From the NCBI GenBank assembly GCA_945877575.1, contig CAMDUE010000003.1, positions 152,174-216,173 on the forward strand: DNA of 64,000 bases. Reading direction: 5' to 3'. This DNA is from Chitinophaga pinensis. Its GTDB lineage: Bacteria > Bacteroidota > Bacteroidia > NS11-12g > UBA955. The notes beneath the pieces are model-generated. The model saw nothing but the letters and a program-made list of their open reading frames with translations. It was not told the DNA's origin and ran no database searches. The translations under genes and the position numbers were made by a program. Below, piece after piece: positions 26,695 through 36,078 of the stretch; within the stretch, counting starts at the first letter, position 1; each line of letters starts with the position of its first letter.

Positions 26695-28569
26695 ATGAAC
26701 ATTGAAGATCTTATCATCAAAGGACTATCAGCCGCTATTGAGCAGTTGTACGGCACATCTGCAGATGTGGATGTGAAAATCGAGAAAACCAAGCCCATTT
26801 TCGAGGGTGATTATACGTTTGTCGTTTTTCCTTTGGTCCGAAGATCTGGTAAAAGTCCTGAAGCAACTGCGCAGGAGCTGGGCGAGGTGGTGTTGAATAA
26901 CACCCCTGAAATTAGCAAATTCAATGTTATCAAAGGGTTTTTGAACTTCAGTATAGCCCCATCGTATTGGGCTGAGGCATTATTGAGTTTCGATGCCCAG
27001 TCAAACATCCCCCGAAAAAATGAAAAAGTCATGGTGGAGTATTCGAGTCCAAACACGAATAAGCCGCTGCATTTGGGGCACATTCGGAATATTTTATTGG
27101 GATATTCGATTGCGGAAATCATGAATGCGGGCGGATATGACGTGGTGAAGGCGAATTTGATCAACGATCGCGGCATTCATATTTGCAAAAGTATGTTGGC
27201 TTGGCAGCGCTTCGGAAACGGCGAAAACCCTCAGTCTTCGGGCTTGAAGGGCGACCATTTGGTGGGAAAATACTACGTGGTTTTTGAAAATAAATTGCAG
27301 GAGCAAACCGCCGATGAGGTGGCTGCTGCTTTGGAGGGACGTTGGAGCTGTGAAAATGAAAACATCCAAAAGCGATACCAAGACGCGTTTGAGAAATTGG
27401 GGCAGGCCAAGGAAGAAAAACAGATATCGAAATTGAAGGGCGACATCAAAGATTTGGTTAGAAACCAGTCAGAATTAATGCAAACCTGCCAGGAAATGCT
27501 CCGTCAATGGGAAGCCAAAGATTCGGCGGTCATTGAACTTTGGAGCAGCATGAACGGCTGGGTTTACGAAGGATTTAACCATACTTACAAACGTTTGGGA
27601 GTTGACTTCGACGCCATGTATTACGAGAGCAACACCTATTTATTGGGAAAAGATATTGTTCAAGAAGGACTTGAAAAGGGCGTATTTTTTCAGAAAGCAG
27701 ACGGTTCGGTTTGGATTGATTTGTCGTCAGACGGCTTGGACGAAAAGCTGGTTCAGCGGGGCGACGGAACATCGGTTTACATCACCCAAGACATGGGTAC
27801 TGCCGATCTCAAATTCGAGGAACACGGCATCAACAGAAGCGTGTATGTAGTTGGTAATGAGCAAGATTACCACTTCAAAGTGCTTTTCTTGATCATGTCT
27901 AAGTTGGGCAGATCATACGCGCCTGGCATGTATCATGTGAGTTATGGCATGGTTGATCTTCCGTCGGGAAAAATGAAAAGCAGAGAGGGAACCGTGGTTG
28001 ACGCCGACGATTTGTTGCAAGAAATGTACGATACGGCGAAAGCGAAAACCGAAGAATTGGGCAAAACCGAGGGGCTCTCAGACGAGGTGCTTCATGAATT
28101 ATATAACAGATTGTCGTTGGCGGCATTGAAGTTCTTCATATTGAAGGTAGACCCTAAAAAGAGGATGCTATTCAATCCCGAAGAAAGCATTGATTTCCAA
28201 GGAGATACAGGTCCGTTTGTGATGTACACTTATGCCCGAATCAAGAGCATCTTGCGAAATGCACAATTTGAGGGCTGCCAGATCAAGACGGATTTGGTGT
28301 TGCACGCCACCGAAATGGAGTGCATCAAGGTGTTGAACGAGTTCAAAACGGTTCTAGCCGGAGCTGCAGAAGAGTATAATCCAGCAGCGATTTGTCAATA
28401 CGTTTTAGACTTGGCCAAATCGTACAACAAGGTTTACAACGAGGTCAGCATACTCAAGGAGAGCAACGAAGATTTGCGCAATATGCGATTGCAGCTGGCT
28501 TTACAAACCTCTCAGATCTTGCAACGCGCGTTGAGACTGATTGGTGTTGAGACGGTTGAGAGGATGTGA
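26695..28569 (+). CDS. argS: Arginyl-tRNA synthetase
   Basis: Charges tRNA-Arg with arginine. The 624 residues include the N-terminal Arg-specific domain, the class I HIGH motif as HLGH at 126-129 (PLHLGHIRN), a KMSKS-equivalent segment GKMKSREG near 423-430, and a C-terminal anticodon-binding DALR domain (LRNMRLQLALQTSQILQRALRLIG). The length is slightly above average because of an insert around 215-265. It ends one base before the convergent lipoprotein gene. Confidence 0.95.
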   Translation: MNIEDLIIKGLSAAIEQLYGTSADVDVKIEKTKPIFEGDYTFVVFPLVRRSGKSPEATAQELGEVVLNNTPEISKFNVIKGFLNFSIAPSYWAEALLSFDAQSNIPRKNEKVMVEYSSPNTNKPLHLGHIRNILLGYSIAEIMNAGGYDVVKANLINDRGIHICKSMLAWQRFGNGENPQSSGLKGDHLVGKYYVVFENKLQEQTADEVAAALEGRWSCENENIQKRYQDAFEKLGQAKEEKQISKLKGDIKDLVRNQSELMQTCQEMLRQWEAKDSAVIELWSSMNGWVYEGFNHTYKRLGVDFDAMYYESNTYLLGKDIVQEGLEKGVFFQKADGSVWIDLSSDGLDEKLVQRGDGTSVYITQDMGTADLKFEEHGINRSVYVVGNEQDYHFKVLFLIMSKLGRSYAPGMYHVSYGMVDLPSGKMKSREGTVVDADDLLQEMYDTAKAKTEELGKTEGLSDEVLHELYNRLSLAALKFFILKVDPKKRMLFNPEESIDFQGDTGPFVMYTYARIKSILRNAQFEGCQIKTDLVLHATEMECIKVLNEFKTVLAGAAEEYNPAAICQYVLDLAKSYNKVYNEVSILKESNEDLRNMRLQLALQTSQILQRALRLIGVETVERM

Positions 28570-29724
28570 TTACCAAAACCGGTCAATGGCTGGAATATCC
28601 TTACCCCGCCCCGCTTCGAACGGATTGAAATTCCATTTTGCGAACAAATACCATGCAGCGCTCGAAACGCAAGGTTTGGTGTCGGCGCCTTCCCAAAGGA
28701 GGTCAGCACCGTAGCCCGTGCCCCGATTGGTGGCGTAAGAAAATCCGCCGGCATTCGCAAGAATTGCGCTTCGTTGATAGGTGGAGTCGATTTGTTTGAG
28801 GTAAAAATCTTTTTGGGCGTTCAGACCTGCCCTTCCCAAGGCCAAACACATTTGCGCGGTACCTTCCAGCCATACGGCATCTTTGTCTTCGTCAAAACAA
28901 TAACCGGTCACCGCGGTGCCCGAAGCAGATTGTTGGGTATTGATGTATCGATCAGCTGCATTTAGGGTTTCTCGGGGGAAGTCTTTAAAAATCAAATAAC
29001 TCCACGGATGAAGATCTAGCGCATACAAGTATTTGGGATTATCGGGCCATGAGATGAGGCTTTGATTTGTAGCGCTCCAACGATCCGTTTTCAAAAATTT
29101 GAGCAACATACTGTGTGCCGGAGTATAGCCGGGAATGGCCGAAAATGCATCAATCATGCCTTCGGTGACCTTGTAATTGAGCAATTTACTCTGAGCATCG
29201 TAACCAGCAAAGAGTCCGCCATCAGCATCTTGCAGGGCGAGCAACCATTTTTCAATTTCGTCGGCCATGTGTTGATACTTCTTTGAACCCGTTCTTGCAT
29301 GATAGTGGTTGATTGCGATGAGCAGCCAGGCGTTATCTCCCATCCATCGATGATTTCCGGGGACGCCCATAGGGTTACGAAACTGAGAAAATCCACCGAC
29401 GCCCTGGGTCAACTCCTGGTCCACTTTGTTGTCGAAAAAGTCAAAAATCTGCTCTGCACTTGCAAGATCTTCATTCTCGATGTACACCAAGGCCGCTAGA
29501 GCATTGTCGTACAGTGAGATCACGGTTCCATTCTCCACGCTGGGCATGAGTCCGTTGGGAAGTTGAATTTGCTCAAACCAGCTTATAATTTCTTTTTCGC
29601 GCTGATCAGTGCGGTAGAGGTTGTTTCGGGAATTGGGCTTTTCGCAGGAATTGCAAAATAGCATTATTAACCAAACAGATAATCCGATAAAACGAGGCAA
29701 GGTTGGTAAATGTATCAATTTCAA
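28570..29724 (-). CDS. Predicted lipoprotein with six-hairpin glycosidase-like fold
   Basis: A 384-residue protein whose function I cannot name. The signal (VWLIMLFCNSCEKPN) suggests lipidation at about Cys27. Repeated helical pairs with aromatic and Gly-rich turns (MGDNAWLLIAINHYHARTG, DADGGLFAGYD, DKDAVWLEGTAQMCLALG) resemble the (alpha/alpha)6 barrel of six-hairpin glycosidases, lyases and terpene-cyclase-like enzymes. Its start overlaps the stop of the upstream serine hydrolase by 4 bp (ATGA-type), so the two are probably one operon and may act on the same exported substrate. It abuts argS tail to tail. Confidence 0.6.
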   Translation of the reverse strand: MKLIHLPTLPRFIGLSVWLIMLFCNSCEKPNSRNNLYRTDQREKEIISWFEQIQLPNGLMPSVENGTVISLYDNALAALVYIENEDLASAEQIFDFFDNKVDQELTQGVGGFSQFRNPMGVPGNHRWMGDNAWLLIAINHYHARTGSKKYQHMADEIEKWLLALQDADGGLFAGYDAQSKLLNYKVTEGMIDAFSAIPGYTPAHSMLLKFLKTDRWSATNQSLISWPDNPKYLYALDLHPWSYLIFKDFPRETLNAADRYINTQQSASGTAVTGYCFDEDKDAVWLEGTAQMCLALGRAGLNAQKDFYLKQIDSTYQRSAILANAGGFSYATNRGTGYGADLLWEGADTKPCVSSAAWYLFAKWNFNPFEAGRGKDIPAIDRFW

Positions 29725-30974
29725 TCTAAAATTACCAATTTTTGGTTTCGACCCCCGGCATTGAGCTGATAAATACCGGCTGCCAAAGAAACAGGTATAT
29801 GTCCATTTTCAAGGGCAAACTGCCTTCCCAAGAAATCGGTTAACATTCCATCTTTGATGTTGATACTTGTTCCACGCTTTGCAGGGTTTGGAAAAATCAA
29901 AACATCCTTCGCAATGCCCCCCGTTGATGAGCTTCCGCAATTCAGTTGGTTCACCTTCTGCCAAATTTCTTCACCCAGCGCAAAATTGACCAGCGGATTT
30001 TTTGTGTCGGGCGACTCCCCCATTCTGATCCACACCAAATTTTCAGATGGAGAGACCATGATTTGCTGTCCGTCCTTACCCAACGCCATGATTAAATCAC
30101 TGGGTCCGCCAGGCATGCAATCGCCATTGAATTTGAACTGCGATTGCGGAATCATGAACTTATCTTTTCCGTTGAGCCAAGTCAAATATCCATAAGAGGG
30201 ATTCAAAGACTGAGAACTTGCGGTCATCGCCGCAAAATAATTCGATGGAATGATTTGCTTTGAGCCCCATTTTCCGCCGTTCAACAGCAACACTCCAAAG
30301 CGAGCAAAATTGCGAGGAGTTGAGAACGCCACGTTGTTATCTCCCAATTTGATGTAGGCCACTTTCAATCCGGTAGCACCCGTAAATTCACTGAAAATGA
30401 CCTGATTCAAGGTCTTGCCCGATGCCGCCGAAATCACTTGATCCAACAAGGTGTAAGGCGCATTGTGATATGCCCAGCGAGTACCCACTGCCGCTTTGTA
30501 TTTCAAGCAAGACGGTGAGGTGCAATCTGCAGTTGCCGGTGCGTCATCCAGCCCGGTAGTCATGGTCAACTGATGCCGAACGGTGATGGAATCTTCCTGA
30601 ATTTGGGTCAATGACGTCCACCCTTTTCCCAAATATTGATGGGTTTTATCGGTCAACTGTAACTTGCCCTGACCTTCCAACACTCCCACCACTGCTGCAG
30701 TGAGCGTTTTCCCGGCCGATGCCCAATACCACAAACTGTCTTGGGTGAATTTATCGAAGTACTTTTCAAGAACAATTTTGCCGTCTTTGATCAAAATGAA
30801 CGCTTTCGAATTTTGCTGATCCAAAAGTTCATACAAACTATCGATTCGGTCGTTGCAATATCCGAATCTCGCCGGACTGAGAGTATCCCACTGATTGCCA
30901 GTAACGGGAGGAAAATATTGAGCCTTCAGCGATGAAAGTGTCCCCAGAAAAAAAACCAAAAGATATAAACGCAT
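29721..30974 (-). CDS. Beta-lactamase-fold serine hydrolase with T9SS sorting domain
   Basis: A 417-residue exported protein. The signal ends near SLKAQ. The catalytic SxxK is S86-A-G-K89 and the YxN motif is Y169-H-N171; LTMTTGL lies between them, as in class C beta-lactamases, esterases and DD-peptidases. The last 65 residues (VLIFPNPAKRGTSINI to QKLVILD) are a T9SS type A sorting domain. It is thus a cell-surface or secreted hydrolase of unknown substrate. It is followed by the glycosidase-like lipoprotein. Confidence 0.85.
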   Translation of the reverse strand: MRLYLLVFFLGTLSSLKAQYFPPVTGNQWDTLSPARFGYCNDRIDSLYELLDQQNSKAFILIKDGKIVLEKYFDKFTQDSLWYWASAGKTLTAAVVGVLEGQGKLQLTDKTHQYLGKGWTSLTQIQEDSITVRHQLTMTTGLDDAPATADCTSPSCLKYKAAVGTRWAYHNAPYTLLDQVISAASGKTLNQVIFSEFTGATGLKVAYIKLGDNNVAFSTPRNFARFGVLLLNGGKWGSKQIIPSNYFAAMTASSQSLNPSYGYLTWLNGKDKFMIPQSQFKFNGDCMPGGPSDLIMALGKDGQQIMVSPSENLVWIRMGESPDTKNPLVNFALGEEIWQKVNQLNCGSSSTGGIAKDVLIFPNPAKRGTSINIKDGMLTDFLGRQFALENGHIPVSLAAGIYQLNAGGRNQKLVILD

Positions 30975-31004
30975 AACTATTAGACGCTTAAATGGGCAAA
31001 AGGT

Positions 31005-31622
31005 TTACTTCAACCTATCGGGATTTTCTTTCACGAACTGCGCCCAACCGCTTTTGCTTTTCGCCTGATTGTTTCTGGAGGATGTGCCTACGGCGGTGCT
31101 GTTCGAGCCGAACGCTCTGGGTTGAAACTGATAAACATGACAGAGAGCGGCCGCCAATCCGTCGGAAGCATCCATGGTTTCGGGCTGAGTTTCAAATTTA
31201 AACTGCATTTGAAGCATGGCCAAAACTTGCTCTTTGGAAGCATTTCCATTGCCGCAAATGCTTTGTTTTATTTTTCGGGGGACGTATTCAAAGACGGGCA
31301 ATTTTCGAGATATCGCTGCTGCGATGGCCACCCCTTGTGCCCTCCCAAGTTTGAGCATACTTTGAACGTTTTTTCCAAAAAAGGGTGCTTCAATGGCCAC
31401 TTCGGTGGCTTCGAAACCGTCAATGAGTCCGCCAATTTTCTCGTAAATATGGTGCAATTTTTCACCGGCATCGGTGATCTTCCCCAGTCGAACCACACCC
31501 AAGCCCAGCAATTCTACATGGCCTGCGGTCACTTTGATGATGCCATAGCCCAAGAGATTGGTACCCGGATCGATTCCCAGTACAATTCGCGGCGCGGTCA
31601 AGGCATCCCCAGAAGAAAGCAT
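31005..31622 (-). CDS. ruvC: Crossover junction endodeoxyribonuclease RuvC
   Basis: Cuts Holliday junctions at the end of homologous recombination. The catalytic acidic residues lie in GIDPGTNLLG, in AIEAPFF and in the C-terminal MDASDGLAAALCH. The start at 31622 is ATG; a TTG two codons upstream is less likely. The 205 residues exceed the usual 165-190 because of a polar C-terminal tail (about 30 residues after the last helix). It is divergent from the aconitase gene across 89 bp. Confidence 0.93.
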   Translation of the reverse strand: MLSSGDALTAPRIVLGIDPGTNLLGYGIIKVTAGHVELLGLGVVRLGKITDAGEKLHHIYEKIGGLIDGFEATEVAIEAPFFGKNVQSMLKLGRAQGVAIAAAISRKLPVFEYVPRKIKQSICGNGNASKEQVLAMLQMQFKFETQPETMDASDGLAAALCHVYQFQPRAFGSNSTAVGTSSRNNQAKSKSGWAQFVKENPDRLK

Positions 31623-31711
31623 ATGCAAAGATGTCGAATAATAGACATTGATGGTCGCAAAAGGTAGAAAAATAGGTAAAAATTCACGACATTCGCGTAA
31701 AATTTTTTATT

Positions 31712-33976
31712 ATGGCTTTTGACATTGATGTAATCAAATCCGTTTATGACCGCATGCCTGAACGAGTAAAGGCAGCGAGAGAGTTGTTGGGTCGCCCATT
31801 GACCTTGTCTGAGAAAATTTTGTACAACCACTTGTGGGAAAATCCTGTAAGTCAAAATTTTAAGCGCGGAGCAGATTACGTTGATTTCGCCCCAGACCGT
31901 GTTGCGATGCAAGATGCAACGGCTCAGATGGCTTTGTTGCAATTCATGCAGGCGGGTCGCCCTCAGGCTGCAGTGCCTTCAACGGTGCATTGCGATCATT
32001 TGATCACGGCTCAAAACGGCGCAGAAGAAGATTTAAACACGGCCAACAACGAGAGCAAGGAAGTTTATGATTTCTTGGCTTCGGTTTCAAACAAATACGG
32101 AATTGGCTTCTGGAAGCCCGGTGCGGGTATCATTCACCAAGTGGTGCTTGAGAATTACGCTTTTCCCGGGGGAATGATGATTGGTACCGATTCTCACACC
32201 GTAAACGCGGGTGGTTTGGGTATGATTGCCATTGGTGTAGGCGGCGCTGACGCTTGCGACGTGATGGCGGGACTTCCTTGGGAGCTAAAGTGGCCTAAAT
32301 TGATTGGTGTAAAATTAACCGGCAAATTGAACGGTTGGACAGCACCCAAAGACGTTATTTTAAAAGTGGCCGGCATTCTTACCGTTAAAGGTGGAACCGG
32401 TGCCATTGTTGAATATTTTGGCGAAGGAGTTACCTCTATGAGCTGCACAGGTAAAGGAACCATTGCAAACATGGGTGCCGAAATTGGAGCTACAACTTCT
32501 ACCTTCGGTTACGACGACAGCATGGAACGCTACTTGCGCTCAACCGGCCGCGCCGATGTGGCTGATTTGGCCAACGGCATTCGTGAACATTTGACCGCTG
32601 ACGCGGACGTTTATGCGAATCCCAAAAAATACTTCGACGAAGTTATTGAAATCAACTTGAATGAATTAGAACCGCATTTGAACGGTCCTTTCACTCCCGA
32701 TTTGGCTACGCCCATATCTAAAATGAAAGAAGTTGCCGCTGCAAATGGCTGGCCCACCAAAGTGGAAGTAGGTTTGATTGGTAGCTGTACCAACTCCTCA
32801 TACGAAGACATTTCAAGAGCGGTTAGTTTGGCAAAACAAGTATCTGAAAAGAACTTGAAAACCAAAGCCGAATTCACCATCACTCCAGGTTCTGAGCAAG
32901 TGCGTTACACCATTGAGCGCGACGGCTTCTTAGAAACCTTTGATAAAATTGGTGCCAAAGTTTTCGCAAACGCATGCGGTCCTTGCATTGGTATGTGGAA
33001 CCGTTTTGGCGCTGAAAAACAAGAGAAAAACACCATCGTTCACTCGTTCAACAGAAACTTCGCAAAGCGTGCCGACGGAAATCCAAATACCTACGCTTTC
33101 GTAGGATCTCCTGAATTGGTTACCGCCTTGGCCATTGCCGGTGATTTGACCTTCAATCCTTTGACCGATACTCTAACCAACGAAAACGGTGAGCAAGTAA
33201 AATTAGATCCTCCAACCGGCGACGAATTGCCAAGCAACGGTTTCGCCGTAGAAGATGCAGGTTACCAAGCACCCGCCGAAGACGGAAGCGGTGTAAAAGT
33301 AGCGGTTGACCCATCAAGCAAGCGTTTGCAATTGTTAGATCCTTTCCAGGCTTGGGAAGGCACTGACTTAAACGGATTAAAATTGTTGATCAAAGCCAAA
33401 GGAAAATGCACCACTGACCACATTTCGATGGCGGGTCCTTGGTTGAAATTCCGCGGACACCTTGACAATATTTCTGACAACATGTTGATTGGTGCGGTGA
33501 ACTTGTTCAACGAAAAAACCAACGAAGTGAAAAACCAATTGACCGGACAATACGGTGCAGTACCTCACACTCAGCGCGCTTACAAAGCAGCGGGTGTAGG
33601 AAGCGTTGTAGTGGGTGACGAAAACTACGGTGAAGGTTCATCACGCGAGCACGCAGCCATGGAGCCTCGTCATTTAGGGGTTCGTGCGGTATTGGTAAAA
33701 TCTTTCGCACGTATCCACGAAACCAACTTGAAAAAGCAAGGTATGTTGGCGTTAACGTTCGCAGACAAATCAGACTACGACAAAATCCAAGAAAACGACA
33801 ACATCGACATCATCGGATTAACCGAGTTCGCCCCAGGCAAGCCCTTGCAAATGGTTCTACACCACGACAACGGCACCTCAGAAACCATCACCGTAAACCA
33901 CAGCTACAACGATCAACAAATCGAGTGGTTCAAGGAAGGTGGGGCGTTGAATATTATTAGGAAATCAGTTAGATAG
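31712..33976 (+). CDS. Aconitate hydratase
   Basis: Interconverts citrate and isocitrate in the TCA cycle using a [4Fe-4S] cluster. The 754 residues fit the mitochondrial-type aconitase. Substrate and cluster motifs are seen: [15 protein letters not shown], the first cluster Cys in [13 protein letters not shown], the other two in [10 protein letters not shown], and a C-terminal swivel domain with [14 protein letters not shown] (catalytic Ser region). The TAG stop is immediately followed by heptamer repeat units of the ACTAGAG type. Confidence 0.95.
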   Translation: MAFDIDVIKSVYDRMPERVKAARELLGRPLTLSEKILYNHLWENPVSQNFKRGADYVDFAPDRVAMQDATAQMALLQFMQAGRPQAAVPSTVHCDHLITAQNGAEEDLNTANNESKEVYDFLASVSNKYGIGFWKPGAGIIHQVVLENYAFPGGMMIGTDSHTVNAGGLGMIAIGVGGADACDVMAGLPWELKWPKLIGVKLTGKLNGWTAPKDVILKVAGILTVKGGTGAIVEYFGEGVTSMSCTGKGTIANMGAEIGATTSTFGYDDSMERYLRSTGRADVADLANGIREHLTADADVYANPKKYFDEVIEINLNELEPHLNGPFTPDLATPISKMKEVAAANGWPTKVEVGLIGSCTNSSYEDISRAVSLAKQVSEKNLKTKAEFTITPGSEQVRYTIERDGFLETFDKIGAKVFANACGPCIGMWNRFGAEKQEKNTIVHSFNRNFAKRADGNPNTYAFVGSPELVTALAIAGDLTFNPLTDTLTNENGEQVKLDPPTGDELPSNGFAVEDAGYQAPAEDGSGVKVAVDPSSKRLQLLDPFQAWEGTDLNGLKLLIKAKGKCTTDHISMAGPWLKFRGHLDNISDNMLIGAVNLFNEKTNEVKNQLTGQYGAVPHTQRAYKAAGVGSVVVGDENYGEGSSREHAAMEPRHLGVRAVLVKSFARIHETNLKKQGMLALTFADKSDYDKIQENDNIDIIGLTEFAPGKPLQMVLHHDNGTSETITVNHSYNDQQIEWFKEGGALNIIRKSVR

Positions 33977-34071
33977 ACTAGAGACTAGAGACTAGAGGCT
34001 AGAGACTAGAGACTAGAGACTAGGGGCTAGAGACCCGAAACCCGGTACCCGGCACCTGGTACCTGGTACCC
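33977..34071. repeat. Heptamer repeat array B1 after the aconitase stop
   Basis: Thirteen contiguous 7-bp units follow the TAG stop with no gap: mainly ACTAGAG, with ACTAGGG and GCTAGAG variants, then ACCCGAA, ACCCGGT, ACCCGGC and ACCTGGT. Units change stepwise along the array. ACCCGAA and ACCCGGT are the same as the minus-strand units of array A. It runs directly into a hairpin terminator. Confidence 0.9.
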
Positions 34072-34136
34072 AAATTGGAGATCAGAGAAGAAATAATGGA
34101 AACATTGTTTTAACTTTGGTCTCCAATTTTTTTTAA
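34072..34136 (+). terminator. Hairpin terminator of the aconitase gene
   Basis: A perfect 10-bp stem AAATTGGAGA (34072-34081) pairs with TCTCCAATTT (34120-34129), followed by a run of T residues. The loop is 38 bases, long for an intrinsic terminator. Heptamer arrays border it on both sides. Confidence 0.65.
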
Positions 34137-34139
34137 GCC

Positions 34140-34237
34140 ACCACGGACTATGGACCACCGACCACGGACTATGGACTATGGACCACCGACCATGCCCCCC
34201 CGAAACCCGAAACCCGATACCCGATACCCGATACCCA
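34140..34237. repeat. Heptamer repeat array B2 in the leader of the VOC gene
   Basis: Fourteen contiguous 7-bp units: ACCACGG, ACTATGG and ACCACCG, then AAACCCG and ATACCCG. From 34195 to 34236 there are six C-runs of three or more separated by exactly 4 bases, so the minus strand could form a G-quadruplex. The array ends 5 bp before the VOC ATG. Confidence 0.9.
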
Positions 34238-34242
34238 AAAAT

Positions 34243-34647
34243 ATGAAACAAATCTTCCTCAATTTAGCCGTTACAAATCTTCAAAAATCAATGGACTTTT
34301 ACAGTGCCATGGGATTTGTGAACAACCCTCAATTCTCCGATGACACTGCAAAGTGTATGGTTTGGAGCGAAAATATTTACGTGATGTTGCTGAATCACGA
34401 AAAGTTTTCAAGTTTTACCGATAAGCCCATTGCCGATACCAAGTCAAAAATTGCTGGCCTTTTTTCTTTGTCGATGGACAGTATAGAAGAGGTTCATCAA
34501 ATGATGGATAACGGACTTAAAGCCGGAGGAATTGAACCCAGCGAAATGCGCGATTACGGTTTTATGACCCAAAGAACCATCGAAGATTTTGATGGCCACA
34601 CTTGGGAAATATTCTTCATGGATATGTCGAAATTTCCTACTGAATAA
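34243..34647 (+). CDS. VOC family (glyoxalase/bleomycin-resistance fold) protein
   Basis: A 134-residue metal-binding-fold protein. It begins with the typical MKQIFLNLAVTNLQKSMDFYSAMGF and ends with an FDGHTWEIFFMDMSKFP segment, with two beta-alpha-beta-beta-beta modules between. The substrate is unknown. The longer frame starting at 34150 is made only of heptamer-repeat translation (MDHRPRT...), so ATG 34243 is the start. A heptamer array fills its leader, and another begins 18 bp after its TAA stop. Confidence 0.88.
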   Translation: MKQIFLNLAVTNLQKSMDFYSAMGFVNNPQFSDDTAKCMVWSENIYVMLLNHEKFSSFTDKPIADTKSKIAGLFSLSMDSIEEVHQMMDNGLKAGGIEPSEMRDYGFMTQRTIEDFDGHTWEIFFMDMSKFPTE

Positions 34648-34665
34648 ATTGTGTATGGTCTTCTG

Positions 34666-34770
34666 TAGTCTGTAGTCTGTAGTCGGTAGTCTGTGGACCA
34701 TGGACCATGGACCATGTACCATGGACCATGTACCATGTACCATGTACCATGTACCATGTACCATGTACTA
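34666..34770. repeat. Heptamer repeat array C between two convergent genes
   Basis: Fifteen 7-bp units between the VOC and serine hydrolase genes. Four TAGTCTG-type units (minus-sense ACTACAG) are followed from 34694 by TGGACCA and TGTACCA units (plus-sense ACCATGG and ACCATGT). The last unit, TGTACTA (34764-34770), contains the reverse complement of the serine hydrolase stop codon TAG at 34768-34770. Confidence 0.9.
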
Positions 34771-35964
34771 TCTAAAAGCCTCTTCCACGTAGGTTTTTAC
34801 GCAGTCGTGAACCTTGTCGGTGGCGTCGCCTTTGTTAACGCCGTTTCCAGTGCGGACAATGACGGTGTTTTTTGAGGGGATGACGCAGATGTATTGGCCC
34901 TTGAGTCCTTGGTAGTAATAAAAGGGAGTGGGCGTGCTTGGACTGATCCAGAAGCCGTGTCCGTAGTTGATGTGCTTCCAAGGTTGGGTGGCCAGTGTAA
35001 AGAAGGTGGAGTCTATGATTTGTTGACCGTTCCAATGTCCTTGGTGGAGAGCCAAAAGTCCTAAGCGGCCGAAATCTCTGCTGATGGCGTTGAAGCAGCA
35101 GTAGCCCAATTCTTTGCCGTTTTCGTGGTCGAGTGACCAGTAGGCATCGGCTTCCATGTTGAGGGGCTTCCAGAATTTGTCTGAGAAATACGACGAAATG
35201 GAGTTATAAACCGGTAAGTTATTTGGGGGATTCTGAAGTGCTTGCATCAAACAGAAGGTGAGCAATTGAGTGGCGCCGCTTTGATATTGCCAGTGGGTGC
35301 CGGGTTCGCGCACAAGGGGAACGCCGTGCATTACTCCTTCCACATCGTCTGAATAATAGGCCTTTGCGGTGACTCCCCAAGGAGAAACATAGCTTTCATC
35401 CCAGTCCAGTCCAGCGGTCATGGTGATGAGATGTCGGAGGGTGAGATTTTGTACAAATTGTTCGCTCTCTGACTTTTTGGGGGAGAGCTGAGCGGTTTCA
35501 GTTAACCAGGGTATGAATTTAACGGCTTTCTCATCCCAAGAAGAAATATAACCCTCTTGAATGCTTTTTTGAACCATTAAGGCCATGATGGATTTGGCCA
35601 TTGAGAAACTGTTGGTTCGGTGGCTATCGGAGTAGCCGTTGAAGTATTTTTCGCAAATGAGCGTATCGTTGCGGTAGATGAGGTAGGAAGCTGAATTGGT
35701 TTTCTCGAGTTCATTCACCAACTTTTTGGAGAGTTTATAATCAAATCTGTTGGAGAGTTTGACGATTTTTCCGTTGGTTGTGGAACCTTTTTCAACCGTG
35801 CGAAGGTTAAATCCGTACCAATCAGTGGGGTGAGCGGAGGTCTCTCCTTGGAGATAAGACATTCGGACACCTTTAATAAGATAGCCAAATGGAGACAGTC
35901 TTAGCAAGGAAATCAACAGAATCAATACGGCAATTACCAACGATACTTTAAATGCTTTTCTCAT
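34768..35964 (-). CDS. Beta-lactamase-fold serine hydrolase, membrane-anchored
   Basis: A 398-residue protein with an N-terminal hydrophobic helix (VSLVIAVLILLISLLRLS) acting as signal or anchor. Catalytic SxxK is S121-M-A-K124, followed by LTMTAGLDW and a YxS (YQS) in the second motif. It is therefore a class C beta-lactamase/esterase/DD-peptidase-type enzyme of unknown substrate. The frame is open to 36015, but a TACCTTCG -7-like element lies between that and ATG 35964, so the latter is used. Its stop codon lies inside heptamer array C. Confidence 0.85.
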   Translation of the reverse strand: MRKAFKVSLVIAVLILLISLLRLSPFGYLIKGVRMSYLQGETSAHPTDWYGFNLRTVEKGSTTNGKIVKLSNRFDYKLSKKLVNELEKTNSASYLIYRNDTLICEKYFNGYSDSHRTNSFSMAKSIMALMVQKSIQEGYISSWDEKAVKFIPWLTETAQLSPKKSESEQFVQNLTLRHLITMTAGLDWDESYVSPWGVTAKAYYSDDVEGVMHGVPLVREPGTHWQYQSGATQLLTFCLMQALQNPPNNLPVYNSISSYFSDKFWKPLNMEADAYWSLDHENGKELGYCCFNAISRDFGRLGLLALHQGHWNGQQIIDSTFFTLATQPWKHINYGHGFWISPSTPTPFYYYQGLKGQYICVIPSKNTVIVRTGNGVNKGDATDKVHDCVKTYVEEAFR

Positions 35965-36063
35965 TTGATTTAGAATGAAATTCGAAGGTAAGTAAAAATG
36001 TAAAAAGGTTGTCATGCTTAACTTTAACTTAGCCTTAAGCCCCGTATTTTCTACCTAAAATGC

Positions 36064-36071
36064 TATATTTG
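36064..36071 (+). promoter_or_regulatory. Candidate -7 element of the BNR-repeat protein gene
   Basis: TATATTTG matches TAnnTTTG, 7 bp before the ATG at 36079. No spaced TTG was seen. Confidence 0.45.
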
Positions 36072-36078
36072 TGGATAT

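Noticed and set aside
34027-34251. ORF on the minus strand with FGYRVSGIGFRVSGG
   Set aside because: Entirely repeat-derived (arrays B1 and B2 plus the terminator).
34444-34764. ORFs made of MVHGTWYMVHG-like repeats on the minus strand
   Set aside because: They are translations of array C running antisense into the VOC gene; a 7-bp unit gives a 7-residue repeat in any open frame.
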